A DNA stretch of 64,000 bases, taken from positions 4,092,001 through 4,156,000 of the forward strand of contig CAWKOR010000001.1 in assembly GCA_963851325.1 (NCBI GenBank). The letters are read 5' to 3'. The notes beneath the pieces were generated by a model that saw only the letters and a list, made by a program, of their open reading frames with translations, was not told the origin of the DNA and ran no database searches. Shown piece after piece: positions 53,060-61,461 of the stretch; the first letter of the stretch is position 1, and every line of letters starts with the position of its first letter. Source of the DNA: DATGKG01 sp963851325. GTDB taxonomy: Bacteria > Desulfobacterota > Binatia > Binatales > Binataceae. The translations under genes and the position numbers were made by a program.

Positions 53060-54417
53060 GCTTCGCGGATCCTCGTGGGTCAGCCGCGCGGCGGTTCGTC
53101 CTCATTTTGTTGTTAGTGATTGGAAGCGCTCTCATCTCGACGCATCGGGGGTTAACCGATTCGCTGGTGAAGGTGACGACTCTCAACGGTTTGGAAGCCA
53201 CCGATTCGGTGGCTTGGTCGCAGCTAGGTCCCGATGGCACGGCGCTTTCAGCTACCATCAATGCCACCTCCGCGGGCGCCATCGCGGTCACAGGCATGCT
53301 CGCCGCCGCCGGCAGCCTCGCTTCGGTGGTGTGCCCCGCAGCGCCATGCAGTTGGGGCTCGCCGGGCGACGCGGGATTCGAGGCGGGAGACACGGTGATC
53401 TGGACTTCCGATACCGCCAACGGAGGAACCGGCCCGCTCAAACTCGCGTTCAACACCAGCGTCAGGGGCGTTGGCGCGATGATCCAGGCGGACGGGCCGG
53501 GGCAGTTCACCGCGCAGATCGAGGCTTTCAACGGCAACACCTCGCTGGGCTCATTCACGGCAACCAGCGACACGAGTGGTGATGCGGTTTTTCTCGGAGT
53601 CCTCGACAACAGCGCCGCGCAGATAACTTCGGTGACATACAGTCTTACCTCGTGCTCCGATATCTGCAGCGATTTTGCGATCGATACCCTTTCCATCAAC
53701 TCCGAGCCGCCGCCGACCGGCACGCCGACGGCCACCGCGACGCCGCCGGGGCCGACAGCAGTACCAACTACCTCGATGCTTGCGGTTCCGGCGCAAATAA
53801 GCTTCGGGAATGCGGATGCGACCGGTTCGTCGAAGGCGCATAAAGTACGCATCGCCAACAAGGGCGCCGTCGCTGGAATTATCGGGACCGCCGGCGTCTC
53901 CAGTGGATTCTCGATCGTGCCGGGAACCGATGCATGCTCCAATCACACGGTGCTTCCAAAGAAAAGTTGCACCATGACGCTGCGCTTCGCACCGTCCGCG
54001 CCCGGGCCTTTCTCGGGATCAGTGTCGGTGCCGTACAATGGCGCTGCCCCGGCCACGGTCGGCCTTGCCGGCAACGGCACCGCAGTATCGCTGAAGGTTC
54101 CGGCCTCGGTGGTCTTTGCGCCGGTCGCCGCGCGATCCACCGGAGCTTCAAAGCGGATCACGATTTCAAATCGGAGCAAGGCCGCGACGATACAAATGGG
54201 GATTGCCCACCTCGGCGGGCCCTTCGTCGTCGCCAGCGACACGTGCTCCAATCAGTCAATCGGACCGAAAGGAAAATGCGTGATCGGATTGCAGTTCCAG
54301 GCGCCGCCGGGTGCTACTTCGAAGAGCAAGATCCCCGGGACCCTGAGCCTTGGCTTCACCTATGGCACGAACGATGGCGCGGCGCCGACGATCGCGCTCA
54401 CCGGCAAGGTCAAGTAG
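53056..54417 (+). CDS. Exported protein with Ig-like choice-of-anchor D domains
   Basis: A 453-residue protein from ATG 53056, overlapping the stop of the preceding gene. An N-terminal anchor or signal (RRFVLILLLVIGSALIS) is followed by a beta-sandwich region with paired Cys (VVCPAAPCSW, SCSDICSDF), a Thr/Pro linker (TGTPTATATPPGPTAVPT) and two Ig-like choice-of-anchor D modules with the signatures KSCTMTLRFAPSAPGPFSG and KGKCVIGLQFQ. It is probably surface-exposed or secreted together with its translational partner. No enzymatic motif is seen. Confidence 0.75.
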   Translation: MSFADPRGSAARRFVLILLLVIGSALISTHRGLTDSLVKVTTLNGLEATDSVAWSQLGPDGTALSATINATSAGAIAVTGMLAAAGSLASVVCPAAPCSWGSPGDAGFEAGDTVIWTSDTANGGTGPLKLAFNTSVRGVGAMIQADGPGQFTAQIEAFNGNTSLGSFTATSDTSGDAVFLGVLDNSAAQITSVTYSLTSCSDICSDFAIDTLSINSEPPPTGTPTATATPPGPTAVPTTSMLAVPAQISFGNADATGSSKAHKVRIANKGAVAGIIGTAGVSSGFSIVPGTDACSNHTVLPKKSCTMTLRFAPSAPGPFSGSVSVPYNGAAPATVGLAGNGTAVSLKVPASVVFAPVAARSTGASKRITISNRSKAATIQMGIAHLGGPFVVASDTCSNQSIGPKGKCVIGLQFQAPPGATSKSKIPGTLSLGFTYGTNDGAAPTIALTGKVK

Positions 54418-54489
54418 AAACGCCGAGAGGCGCGATCATTCGCGCCGATCTTCACCCGCGATGCGGTGATTGATAGAACTGCAAGCGCG

Positions 54490-55293
54490 ATGACCATCGA
54501 TCTGGAAACCTACGCGAAACGCATCGAATACACCGGCGCGCTCGCGCCCGATCTCGCGACGCTGAAAGCTCTCCACCTCGCGCACGCGACGCATATCACT
54601 TTCGAGAATCTCGACGTCCTGCTGCGCAAGCCAATCAAGCTGGACCTCGAAAGCTTGTGGGCGAAGATGATCGCGGGGCCGCGCGGTGGTTACTGCTTCG
54701 AGCAGAACGCACTCTTTGCCGCGGTGCTGGAGGCGATCGGCTTTCGCGTCACGCGGCTGGCTGCGCGGGTGCGAATGGGTAACAGGAAGATCGCCCCGCG
54801 AAGCCACATGACGCTGATGGTCGAGGCCGCGGGCGAGCGCTTTCTGTCGGATGTCGGCTTCGGCGGCGAAGGCCTCCTGCATCCGATTCCGCTGCGAATC
54901 GACCAGGCGACGCCGCAATTCGGCTGGACCTATCGCATCACCACCGATCGCCACTTCAACGTCCTGCAGTCGCGGCATGGTGATGACTGGTTCGATCTCT
55001 ACGCCTTCACTCTCGAAGAGACGCATCCGGTCGACTACGAAGTATCGAATTACTACATCTCGACCAATCCGCGCTCGCCATTCGTGCACATGATCTACGT
55101 GGCGCAGCCCTCGGTCGACGCACGCTGGACGATGCTGAATCGCCGCCTCATCGAGCAGCGGCCCGGAATCGTTAACGAGACGATGCTTCCTGATGATGCC
55201 GCGGTGTTGGAAGTTCTTGCCGAGCACTTTCGATTGCGATTCCCGGCGGGCACGCGCTTCCCCTACGACGACAAAGTCCCCCTCAGAGACTAG
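54490..55293 (+). CDS. nat: Arylamine N-acetyltransferase
   Basis: A 267-residue NAT that moves an acetyl group from acetyl-CoA to an arylamine, hydrazine or other amine. The full catalytic triad is visible: Cys69 in RGGYCFEQN, His106 in RSHMTLMV and Asp121 in LSDVGFGG, at nearly the positions of the Salmonella enzyme. The ATG at 54490 gives the usual beginning DLETYAKRIEYTG; the upstream GTG at 54466 adds eight unlikely residues. In some bacteria NATs complete amide bonds in natural products, but no such cluster is seen here. Confidence 0.92.
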   Translation: MTIDLETYAKRIEYTGALAPDLATLKALHLAHATHITFENLDVLLRKPIKLDLESLWAKMIAGPRGGYCFEQNALFAAVLEAIGFRVTRLAARVRMGNRKIAPRSHMTLMVEAAGERFLSDVGFGGEGLLHPIPLRIDQATPQFGWTYRITTDRHFNVLQSRHGDDWFDLYAFTLEETHPVDYEVSNYYISTNPRSPFVHMIYVAQPSVDARWTMLNRRLIEQRPGIVNETMLPDDAAVLEVLAEHFRLRFPAGTRFPYDDKVPLRD

Positions 55294-55369
55294 CTCATCG
55301 AGCAAGTTGCTCGGGCGCTTGACGCGCGTGCCTCGACCTCTTACGGATTGAATAGTCGGGGATTTCAGG

Positions 55370-56029
55370 ATGCGGCGACGAGTCGCGATAGTACTTTTCT
55401 TTTCCGCGCTGGCCGCGATGGCGATACCGGCTCGCTGCGCCCGCGCTGCTGACGCGAAAACCTACTTTCTGGTCGCCAGCCCGGAGATGGGCGATCCCGT
55501 ATTCCGCTACTCGGTCATCATGATGGTGCCGACGATTCAAGCCCGCCTGCTCGCGGGGGTCATCATCAATGAACCGACCGGCACCTCGGCGCGCGAAGTG
55601 TTTCCGCATTACCCGGCACTCGAGAACGATCCGAACACCGCCTACTTCGGCGGCCCGGTCGATAACGGCGCGCCGACCCTGGCGTTGCGAACCACGCATC
55701 CGCCGGACAACGCGAAGCAGGTTCTGGACGATGTTTATGTGACCACCAACGGCGAAACCATTGCGGAGATTTTAAAGGGCGGCACGCGCTCCGCGAATCT
55801 GCGCATCTTTCTCGGGCGCGCGCAGTGGCTGCCCGAACAGCTTCATGCAGAAATCATGGAAGGCGCATGGTATGTAGTGCCCGCCGACGCCGACCAGGTC
55901 TTCAGCGCCGACCCGACCCATCTATGGCGCAAGCTTGCCGAACGCGGACAGCTTCAGGAAGTCCGCTTTATCCTGCCCCAGGCGCTCAGCCGCGCTAGCA
56001 AGTCTTACAGGCTGCGGCCGTCGAAGTGA
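55370..56029 (+). CDS. AlgH/YqgE (DUF179) family protein with a signal peptide
   Basis: A 219-residue protein whose core is the UPF0301 fold: YFLVASPEMGDPVFRYSVIMM, then AGVIINEPTG, YFGGPVDNGAP and RIFLGRAQWLPEQLHAEI. Unlike most members it begins with a clear signal peptide (FFSALAAMAIPARCARAAD). AlgH proteins are usually cytoplasmic regulators of unknown mechanism, so export is an unusual feature. The 3' end overlaps the convergent GFA gene by 25 bases. Confidence 0.85.
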   Translation: MRRRVAIVLFFSALAAMAIPARCARAADAKTYFLVASPEMGDPVFRYSVIMMVPTIQARLLAGVIINEPTGTSAREVFPHYPALENDPNTAYFGGPVDNGAPTLALRTTHPPDNAKQVLDDVYVTTNGETIAEILKGGTRSANLRIFLGRAQWLPEQLHAEIMEGAWYVVPADADQVFSADPTHLWRKLAERGQLQEVRFILPQALSRASKSYRLRPSK

Positions 56030-56337
56030 CTCAGCTTGATGCCCGAAGTGTCGACGCCGTCGAGGCATCGCACGTTGACTGAGGTGCCGTCATCCGAAGT
56101 GATGTGGGTTCCGACTCCGCAGTTCGGGCAGAAGTGATGCTGGTACTTGCCGGTGCGGAAAGTGTAGGTGCCGACGTTCGCCTGCGGTGTCTTCAGATGC
56201 AGCTTGTCATTGCCGACGAACCAATGAAGATAGCCATGCTTGCTGCAAATGCTGCAATTGCACTCGGCGAGTGAGTCGATAGTGCCGTCGACCTCGAACG
56301 CGATCTTTCCGCAGTGACATCCGCCTTTGTAACTCAT
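56005..56337 (-). CDS. GFA-family (glutathione-dependent formaldehyde-activating enzyme/Mss4-like) protein
   Basis: A 110-residue zinc protein with the family's Cys clusters: GGCHCGKIAFEV, ECNCSICSKHGYLHWFV and FCPNCGVGTH. The characterised relative speeds formation of S-hydroxymethylglutathione, though that activity has been questioned; most members are of unknown function. It stands alone, convergent with the AlgH gene. Confidence 0.88.
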   Translation of the reverse strand: MSYKGGCHCGKIAFEVDGTIDSLAECNCSICSKHGYLHWFVGNDKLHLKTPQANVGTYTFRTGKYQHHFCPNCGVGTHITSDDGTSVNVRCLDGVDTSGIKLSHFDGRSL

Positions 56338-56394
56338 GTCGGTACTCCTTGTTGAGGTTCTACGGTGTCAACTCATCATCGCGCCGCGCTTTGT

Positions 56395-58047
56395 TCAAGC
56401 CCCGCTAGCGGCGAAGACCTTCGCGATCAGCGCCTGTGCTTCCTCCTGAATGCTCTTTAGATGCTCGCTGCCTTTGAAGCTCTCGGCGTAAATTTTGTAG
56501 ACCTCCTCGGTGCCCGAAGGGCGCGCCGCGAACCATCCATTGTCGGTGACCACCTTGAGCCCGCCGATCGCCGCGTCATTGCCGGGCGCGTTAGTTAGCT
56601 TCGAGGTGATTTTTTCGCCCGCCAGTTGGGATGCGATGACCTGGTCGGGCGAGAGCTTCGCGAGGATCTTCTTCTGTTCCACAGTCGCCGGCGCATCGAT
56701 GCGTTCGTAGACCGGCGCGCCGAACTCGCGCGTGAGATCCTGGTACAATGTGCCCGGATCGCGTTGTGTCCGTGCGGTCATCTCCGCCGCGAGCAGGCCG
56801 GGAATGATGCCGTCTTTGTCCGTCGTCCACACCGTGCCGTCGCGCCGGAGGAACGAGGCGCCCGCACTTTCTTCGCCGCCGAATCCGATCGATCCGTTGA
56901 GCAGTCCCTCGACGAACCATTTGAACCCGACCGGAACCTCGATCAGGCGGCGTCCGAGCGAGGCCGTCACCCGATCGATCATGCTGCTGCTCACGACGGT
57001 CTTGCCGACCGCGGCGGCCTTCGGCCATCGATCGCGATGCTTGAACAGGTAGGAAATTGCTACCGCCAGATAATGGTTGGGATTCAGCAGCCCCGCGCTC
57101 GGCGTCACGATACCATGGCGATCGTTGTCGGTGTCGTTGGCGAAGGCGACATCGAAACGATCCTTCATCTCGACCAGCCGCGCCATCGCATACGGCGACG
57201 AGCAATCCATCCGGATCTTGCCGTCCCAGTCCACGCTCATAAAACGAAAAGTAGGATCGACGGCGTCGTTTACGACAGTGGCGTCGATGCGATAGCGATC
57301 GATGATCGGCCCCCAGTAGTGCACCCCGGCGCCGCCCAGCGGATCGATGCCGAAGCGGACCCGCGCCTCACGAATCGCATCCATGTCCACCACGCCTGCA
57401 AGATCGCTCACGTACGCCTCGACATAGTCATGGCGATGAGTGCTCGGCGCATTCAGCGCGCGCTCGAAGGGAACCCGCTTCACCCCGTGCATTCCATCGG
57501 CGAGGATCGTATTGGCGGATTTCTCGATCGCACCGGTGATGCTGGTATCGGCAGGGCCGCCGTTGGGCGGGTTGTATTTGAAGCCGCCGTCAGCCGGTGG
57601 ATTGTGCGACGGCGTGATCACGATGCCGTCGGCGAGGCCGCTCTTGCGCCCGCGGTTGTAGGTCAGGATGGCATGCGAGATGACCGGCGTCGGGGTGTAG
57701 CCGCGCGCGCGATCGATCATCACTTCAACTTCGTGGGCCGCCAGAACTTCGAGTGCGGATGCGAACGCCGGCTCGGACAGCGCATGCGTATCCATGCCGA
57801 TGAACAGCGGTCCGCTGATGTTCCGGGCTTTTCGATGCGCGCAGATCGCCTGCGTGATCGCGAGTATGTGTGCTTCGTTGAATGCGCGGTCCAGCGCGGA
57901 GCCGCGATGCCCCGAGGTTCCGAATGCAACGCGCTGCGCCGCTATCGCGGGGTCGGGGCGCTCGGTGAAGTAGGCGGTTACGAGGCGCGCGACGTTTATC
58001 AGCATCGACGGCGGCGCGGATTTTCCGGCGAGCGAATGCAGCTTCAT
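56395..58047 (-). CDS. pgm: Phosphoglucomutase (alpha-D-glucose phosphate-specific)
   Basis: A 550-residue enzyme interconverting glucose-1- and glucose-6-phosphate. The active-site Ser is in GIVITPSHNPPADGGFKYNP; FGTSGHRG near residue 43 starts the catalytic domain, DTDNDRHGIVTP is the Mg loop, and FGGEESAGASFLRRDG the sugar-binding loop. The C-terminal RPSGTEEVYKIYAESF binds phosphate. Length fits the bacterial Pgm group (about 546). A long open frame lies antisense over the whole gene and is not coding. Confidence 0.96.
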   Translation of the reverse strand: MKLHSLAGKSAPPSMLINVARLVTAYFTERPDPAIAAQRVAFGTSGHRGSALDRAFNEAHILAITQAICAHRKARNISGPLFIGMDTHALSEPAFASALEVLAAHEVEVMIDRARGYTPTPVISHAILTYNRGRKSGLADGIVITPSHNPPADGGFKYNPPNGGPADTSITGAIEKSANTILADGMHGVKRVPFERALNAPSTHRHDYVEAYVSDLAGVVDMDAIREARVRFGIDPLGGAGVHYWGPIIDRYRIDATVVNDAVDPTFRFMSVDWDGKIRMDCSSPYAMARLVEMKDRFDVAFANDTDNDRHGIVTPSAGLLNPNHYLAVAISYLFKHRDRWPKAAAVGKTVVSSSMIDRVTASLGRRLIEVPVGFKWFVEGLLNGSIGFGGEESAGASFLRRDGTVWTTDKDGIIPGLLAAEMTARTQRDPGTLYQDLTREFGAPVYERIDAPATVEQKKILAKLSPDQVIASQLAGEKITSKLTNAPGNDAAIGGLKVVTDNGWFAARPSGTEEVYKIYAESFKGSEHLKSIQEEAQALIAKVFAASGA

Positions 58048-58102
58048 GAACTGATGTTATCCGCGCAGGCGAGCAGAGAGAATTCGCGCGCGAAGGGCTC
58101 TC

Positions 58103-59023
58103 CTACAAACGCGGCATGACCTCGCTCGCCAGCTTGTCGAGGTGCTCGATTTCGTCGAATACCGGATTGAGCAGGAAGTGCTGCGCGCCCGCGCGCACCA
58201 GTTCGCCCAGCTGGTCGACGCATTCGGCGACGCCGCCCCAAATCGAAACTCGCGGCGCCATGTCGGCGTTTTTATAGCGCGCGCCGAACCATTCGCGCAG
58301 CCGCCGCTCAGCGCGCGCCCGATCGTCATCCAGCGCGATGTAGACGCGCTTGGAAATCGGGAAAGTCGCGGGGTCGCGCTGCGCTTCTTCCAGCAAACGG
58401 CGCAGCATGGTGCTCTGCTTGATGAAGTCCGCGGTCGTCGACGAGCCGGCGCCCATCCATCCGTCGCCGTGGCGCACCGTGCGCTTGAGCGCGATCTCGT
58501 CGCGCGCGCCGAACCAGATCGGCGGATGCGGTTTCTGCAGCGGCTTGGGTTCCATCGCGACGTTTTCGAATTTCCAGAACTCGCCGGCAAAACTCGCGCG
58601 CGGCTGGGTCCACAACGCCTTCATGACGCGCAACCCTTCGACAAATCGTCGCGAGCGATTTTCCCTTGGGATGCCGAACGCCGGCTCCGGCACGTGTGGG
58701 TTGCCGATGCCGACGCCCACGGTCAGCCGCCCCTGGCTCAGTTGGTCCAGGCTTGAGAGCGCCTTTGCGAGGTGCACGGGATTGCGCGTCACCGGAAGAA
58801 TCACCGAGGTCCCGAGCCGAACCTTCGAGGTGAGGGCCGCAGCAAACGTCAGCAGCGTGATCGGTTCGAGCATCGGCGAGTCGCCGAGGATTTGCTCCTG
58901 CACCCACACGCTGTCGTAGCCGAGCGCCTCGGCGCGCGCGAGAAAATCGCGCAGAAAGCGCACCTCAGCCGGCGCGCTGGTTTGGGGAATCGCGATGCCG
59001 CAGGGAGTCTTGCCGGTCGCCAT
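58103..59023 (-). CDS. LLM-class (luciferase-like) oxidoreductase, second gene of this kind
   Basis: A 306-residue barrel enzyme: GIAIPQTSAPAEVRFLRDFL, YDSVWVQEQILGD, VRLGTSVILPVTRNPVHLAKALSS, GRLTVGVGIGNPH and HPPIWFGARDE. It probably uses F420 or FMN; the substrate is unknown. It is clearly diverged from the LLM gene at 38497-39384. The ATG at 59023 lies seven bases after AGGAG, better than the ATG at 59029. It sits between pgm and a PHB-depolymerase-like gene on the same strand. Confidence 0.85.
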   Translation of the reverse strand: MATGKTPCGIAIPQTSAPAEVRFLRDFLARAEALGYDSVWVQEQILGDSPMLEPITLLTFAAALTSKVRLGTSVILPVTRNPVHLAKALSSLDQLSQGRLTVGVGIGNPHVPEPAFGIPRENRSRRFVEGLRVMKALWTQPRASFAGEFWKFENVAMEPKPLQKPHPPIWFGARDEIALKRTVRHGDGWMGAGSSTTADFIKQSTMLRRLLEEAQRDPATFPISKRVYIALDDDRARAERRLREWFGARYKNADMAPRVSIWGGVAECVDQLGELVRAGAQHFLLNPVFDEIEHLDKLASEVMPRL

Positions 59024-59090
59024 AGTCATGCTCCTCGCGACTAAGTAGACCACACCGGACGCGAAATTCGTAAGCGCGATGCGAAGGCTG

Positions 59091-60080
59091 TTACTGCTTT
59101 GGATGCGCCTTGAAAAATTTCCAGATCACGTCGGTCGCGTTGAGCTTGTCGCTCGGCTTGCCGACGATGCGCACCGGCAGCCGATTGATGCCGCCCGGCC
59201 ACACATGACCCATGTCGTCGATGAAATATTCCACCACCTCGACGCCCTCGCGGCAGTCACCGAAGGTGACTTTCTCGACGCCCGCGGCGCGCTCGTCGGC
59301 GCTCGGCTTGAGCGGGCATCCGTCGAGTTGCCGCCACTGCGCGAGGTTCTGTTCGATCGGAGGCTGCTCGACCCGCTCGCCGCGAATCTTGAGCACGCCG
59401 CCGTTGGGAAGCTCCAGTGGATCATCACGACCGATGATATAGAGCATCGGCAGCGGCTGCTTGAGTTGGCGATCATGCACCAGCAGATGCCCCGCGACCG
59501 GCGCAATCGCGGCCACTTTGTCCGATAGCTCGACCCCGATGCGAAACGTCATCGACGCGCCATTGGAGAATCCCGTCACATAGATGCGTTTCGGATCGGC
59601 GCCGTAGCGCGCTTCGAGCGCATCGATGATGTAAGCGATGAACTCGACGTCGCCATCGTTGCGTTTGCCCGAGGCGTGACGCCCCGAGCCTTCGTTCCAG
59701 GTCTGCGGATTGAACAGGAAGCTCACGCGTCGCTTCGGATCCTCCGGGACGCCGTCGGGAAACACCGCGATGAAATCCTCGCGGTCCGCTTTGCGATCCC
59801 ACCCGGTTTGTTCCATCGCATTCTGTCCGGTGCCACCCGCGCCATGCAGCATGATCACCACGGGATGCTTGCGTTTGGCATCGAAGCTGGGCGGGACATG
59901 CACGATGAAATGGCGGGCGAAGCCGCCCAATTGGACATTCTCGACCCGATCCCAGGGCGCGACCGGAGTCGGTGGATTTTTCGGGGTGCGCGCGACCGCC
60001 GACTGCGAGGTTATCGCGACTCCGACCATCACGGCGCCGGCGATAGGTGCGACGAACCTGGCGATTTGGCAACGCCTCAC
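59091..60080 (-). CDS. Exported PHB-depolymerase-like esterase (LpqC type)
   Basis: An alpha/beta hydrolase of about 329 residues. The oxyanion region is VVIMLHGAGGTGQNAM, the nucleophile Ser is in GFSNGASM, and later DDMGHVWPGG carries the likely catalytic His. This arrangement matches poly(3-hydroxybutyrate) depolymerase/feruloyl esterase-like secreted enzymes. I take GTG at 60080, which places a signal peptide (RRCQIARFVAPIAGAVMVGV) at the N-terminus; ATG 60029 would cut it. There is no good ribosome site, so the start is uncertain. It diverges from the formyltransferase-like gene. Confidence 0.8.
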   Translation of the reverse strand: MRRCQIARFVAPIAGAVMVGVAITSQSAVARTPKNPPTPVAPWDRVENVQLGGFARHFIVHVPPSFDAKRKHPVVIMLHGAGGTGQNAMEQTGWDRKADREDFIAVFPDGVPEDPKRRVSFLFNPQTWNEGSGRHASGKRNDGDVEFIAYIIDALEARYGADPKRIYVTGFSNGASMTFRIGVELSDKVAAIAPVAGHLLVHDRQLKQPLPMLYIIGRDDPLELPNGGVLKIRGERVEQPPIEQNLAQWRQLDGCPLKPSADERAAGVEKVTFGDCREGVEVVEYFIDDMGHVWPGGINRLPVRIVGKPSDKLNATDVIWKFFKAHPKQ

Positions 60081-60178
60081 GTCTGTTAGTAGACGCACGG
60101 GTGGGCCAACGGTTTCAGTATGAAGCGGTTTTTCGATTTGGTAGGTTGCGCGAGGGACTTCGGAGTCCTGCGGAGGAC

Positions 60179-61105
60179 ATGGCTTTGCGTATCGCGCTGA
60201 TTGGACAGGCGGCTTTCGCGGAAAAGGCCCTCGACGCGTTGTTGAAGCATGGCGAGGAGATCGCGTACGTGTTTTCGCCGCCGGATCCTCCGTCGGGCCG
60301 GCCCGACCCACTGACCGCCAAGGCGCGCGAGCTGAAGTTGCCGCTGAGCCAGCCCACCTCGTTCAAGAGCGACTCCGCCTTCGAGCAGTTCCAATCGCTG
60401 GATGCCGACCTCGCCGTCCTCGCCTTCGTTACGCTGATCGTTCCGGAGCGGGTGCTGTATGCGCCGCGGCTTAAATCGATCTGCTTTCATCCTTCGCTGC
60501 TGCCGCGCCATCGCGGCGCGAGCTCGATCAATTGGACGCTGATTGCCGGCGACCACGAGACCGGCGTCAGTTGGTTCTGGCCCGATGCGGGCCTCGATAC
60601 GGGGCCGTTGCTTCTCCAAAAGAAAGTTGCGGTCGAGCGCAACGATACCGTCGGCTCGATTTACTTCAACCGGCTGTTCCCGCTCGGGATCGAATCGATG
60701 ATCGAGGCGCTCGATCTGATTAAGAGCGGCAGGGCGCCGCGCATCGCGCAGGATGAAAGCAAGGCGACCTACGAGCCGATCTGCCGCGACGAGCATGCGA
60801 AAGTTGATTTCTCGAAACCCGCACTAGAGGTTCATAACCTGATTCGCGGATGCGATCCGCAGCCGGGTTCGTTCGCCGACGCTGATGGACGGCGCCTCCG
60901 CCTGTATGAGCCGTCGCTTGAAGCCGGCACCCCGCCTGCGGCGCCCGGCACTATCGTTTCGATTGGCGGAGACGGAATGAAGATCGCGCTCGCGGGCGGC
61001 ATCATCACCATCAAGCGCGCGCGGGTAGAGCCGGACGGGAAAAAGGCGGCGCCCGCGGAGCTGGCCGCATCCGGCGCGATTCGCGAGGGGATGCGGCTTT
61101 CCTAG
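60179..61105 (+). CDS. Formyltransferase-fold protein resembling the hydrolase domain of 10-formyl-THF dehydrogenase
   Basis: A 308-residue protein of the methionyl-tRNA formyltransferase superfamily. The core CFHPSLLPRHRGASSINWTL and DAGLDTGPLLLQKKV keep the catalytic His and Asp, but the Asn of true Fmt (N-x-H) is Cys here. NRLFPLGIESMIEAL, GRAPRIAQDESKATYE and HNLIRGCDPQPGSF follow the N-terminal hydrolase domain of ALDH1L1-type 10-formyltetrahydrofolate dehydrogenase closely, as I remember it. It lacks the carrier and aldehyde dehydrogenase domains. It may hydrolyse 10-formyl-THF or transfer formyl to another acceptor. The ATG at 60179 follows CGGAGG. Confidence 0.8.
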   Translation: MALRIALIGQAAFAEKALDALLKHGEEIAYVFSPPDPPSGRPDPLTAKARELKLPLSQPTSFKSDSAFEQFQSLDADLAVLAFVTLIVPERVLYAPRLKSICFHPSLLPRHRGASSINWTLIAGDHETGVSWFWPDAGLDTGPLLLQKKVAVERNDTVGSIYFNRLFPLGIESMIEALDLIKSGRAPRIAQDESKATYEPICRDEHAKVDFSKPALEVHNLIRGCDPQPGSFADADGRRLRLYEPSLEAGTPPAAPGTIVSIGGDGMKIALAGGIITIKRARVEPDGKKAAPAELAASGAIREGMRLS

Positions 61106-61341
61106 CGCAGCCTCCGTTTCGCGGGCTTCGATGTCTTGGTGGTTTTTGGCTTGGGCGCGGTCTTGCGCGCGCGTGGCTTGCGCATGCCGAGTTTTTTTTC
61201 GACCGCCGTCACCGCTTCCTGTGCGGCGTCCCTGACCTGCTCGATGGACAATTCAACGTCCTGCTCAAATGCCTCGACGAGTCCGGCTGCGGTGACGCCC
61301 TCGCGGGCTGGTCGCGTTTTTCGTTTTGAACCAGTGGCCAT
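61102..61341 (-). CDS. Small basic protein with a histone-H1-like tail
   Basis: A 79-residue protein. The first 50 residues are acidic-helical (GLVEAFEQDVELSIEQVRDAA), then a Lys/Arg/Pro/Ala tail (RKPRARKTAPKPKTTKTSKP) ends KRRLR. Such tails are found in bacterial histone-like and DNA-compacting proteins. Its stop overlaps by four bases the stop of the convergent formyltransferase-like gene. The ATG at 61341 has no strong ribosome site. Role in nucleoid binding is an inference from composition. Confidence 0.6.
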   Translation of the reverse strand: MATGSKRKTRPAREGVTAAGLVEAFEQDVELSIEQVRDAAQEAVTAVEKKLGMRKPRARKTAPKPKTTKTSKPAKRRLR

Positions 61342-61461
61342 CGCTCAATCTTGCCAGCATCGCATGCGATAACCCAAACCGGCCATCCGGAGCGCGATTG
61401 GGGACAACTGCGATGCACTTGGCTTGCCGCCTGCGAAGGGTTCTGTAGGATGCAAAATGTG

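Noticed and set aside
56626..58119. A 497-codon plus-strand frame antisense to pgm
   Set aside because: The pgm reading is complete with all active-site motifs; the antisense product matches nothing and is Arg/His-rich.
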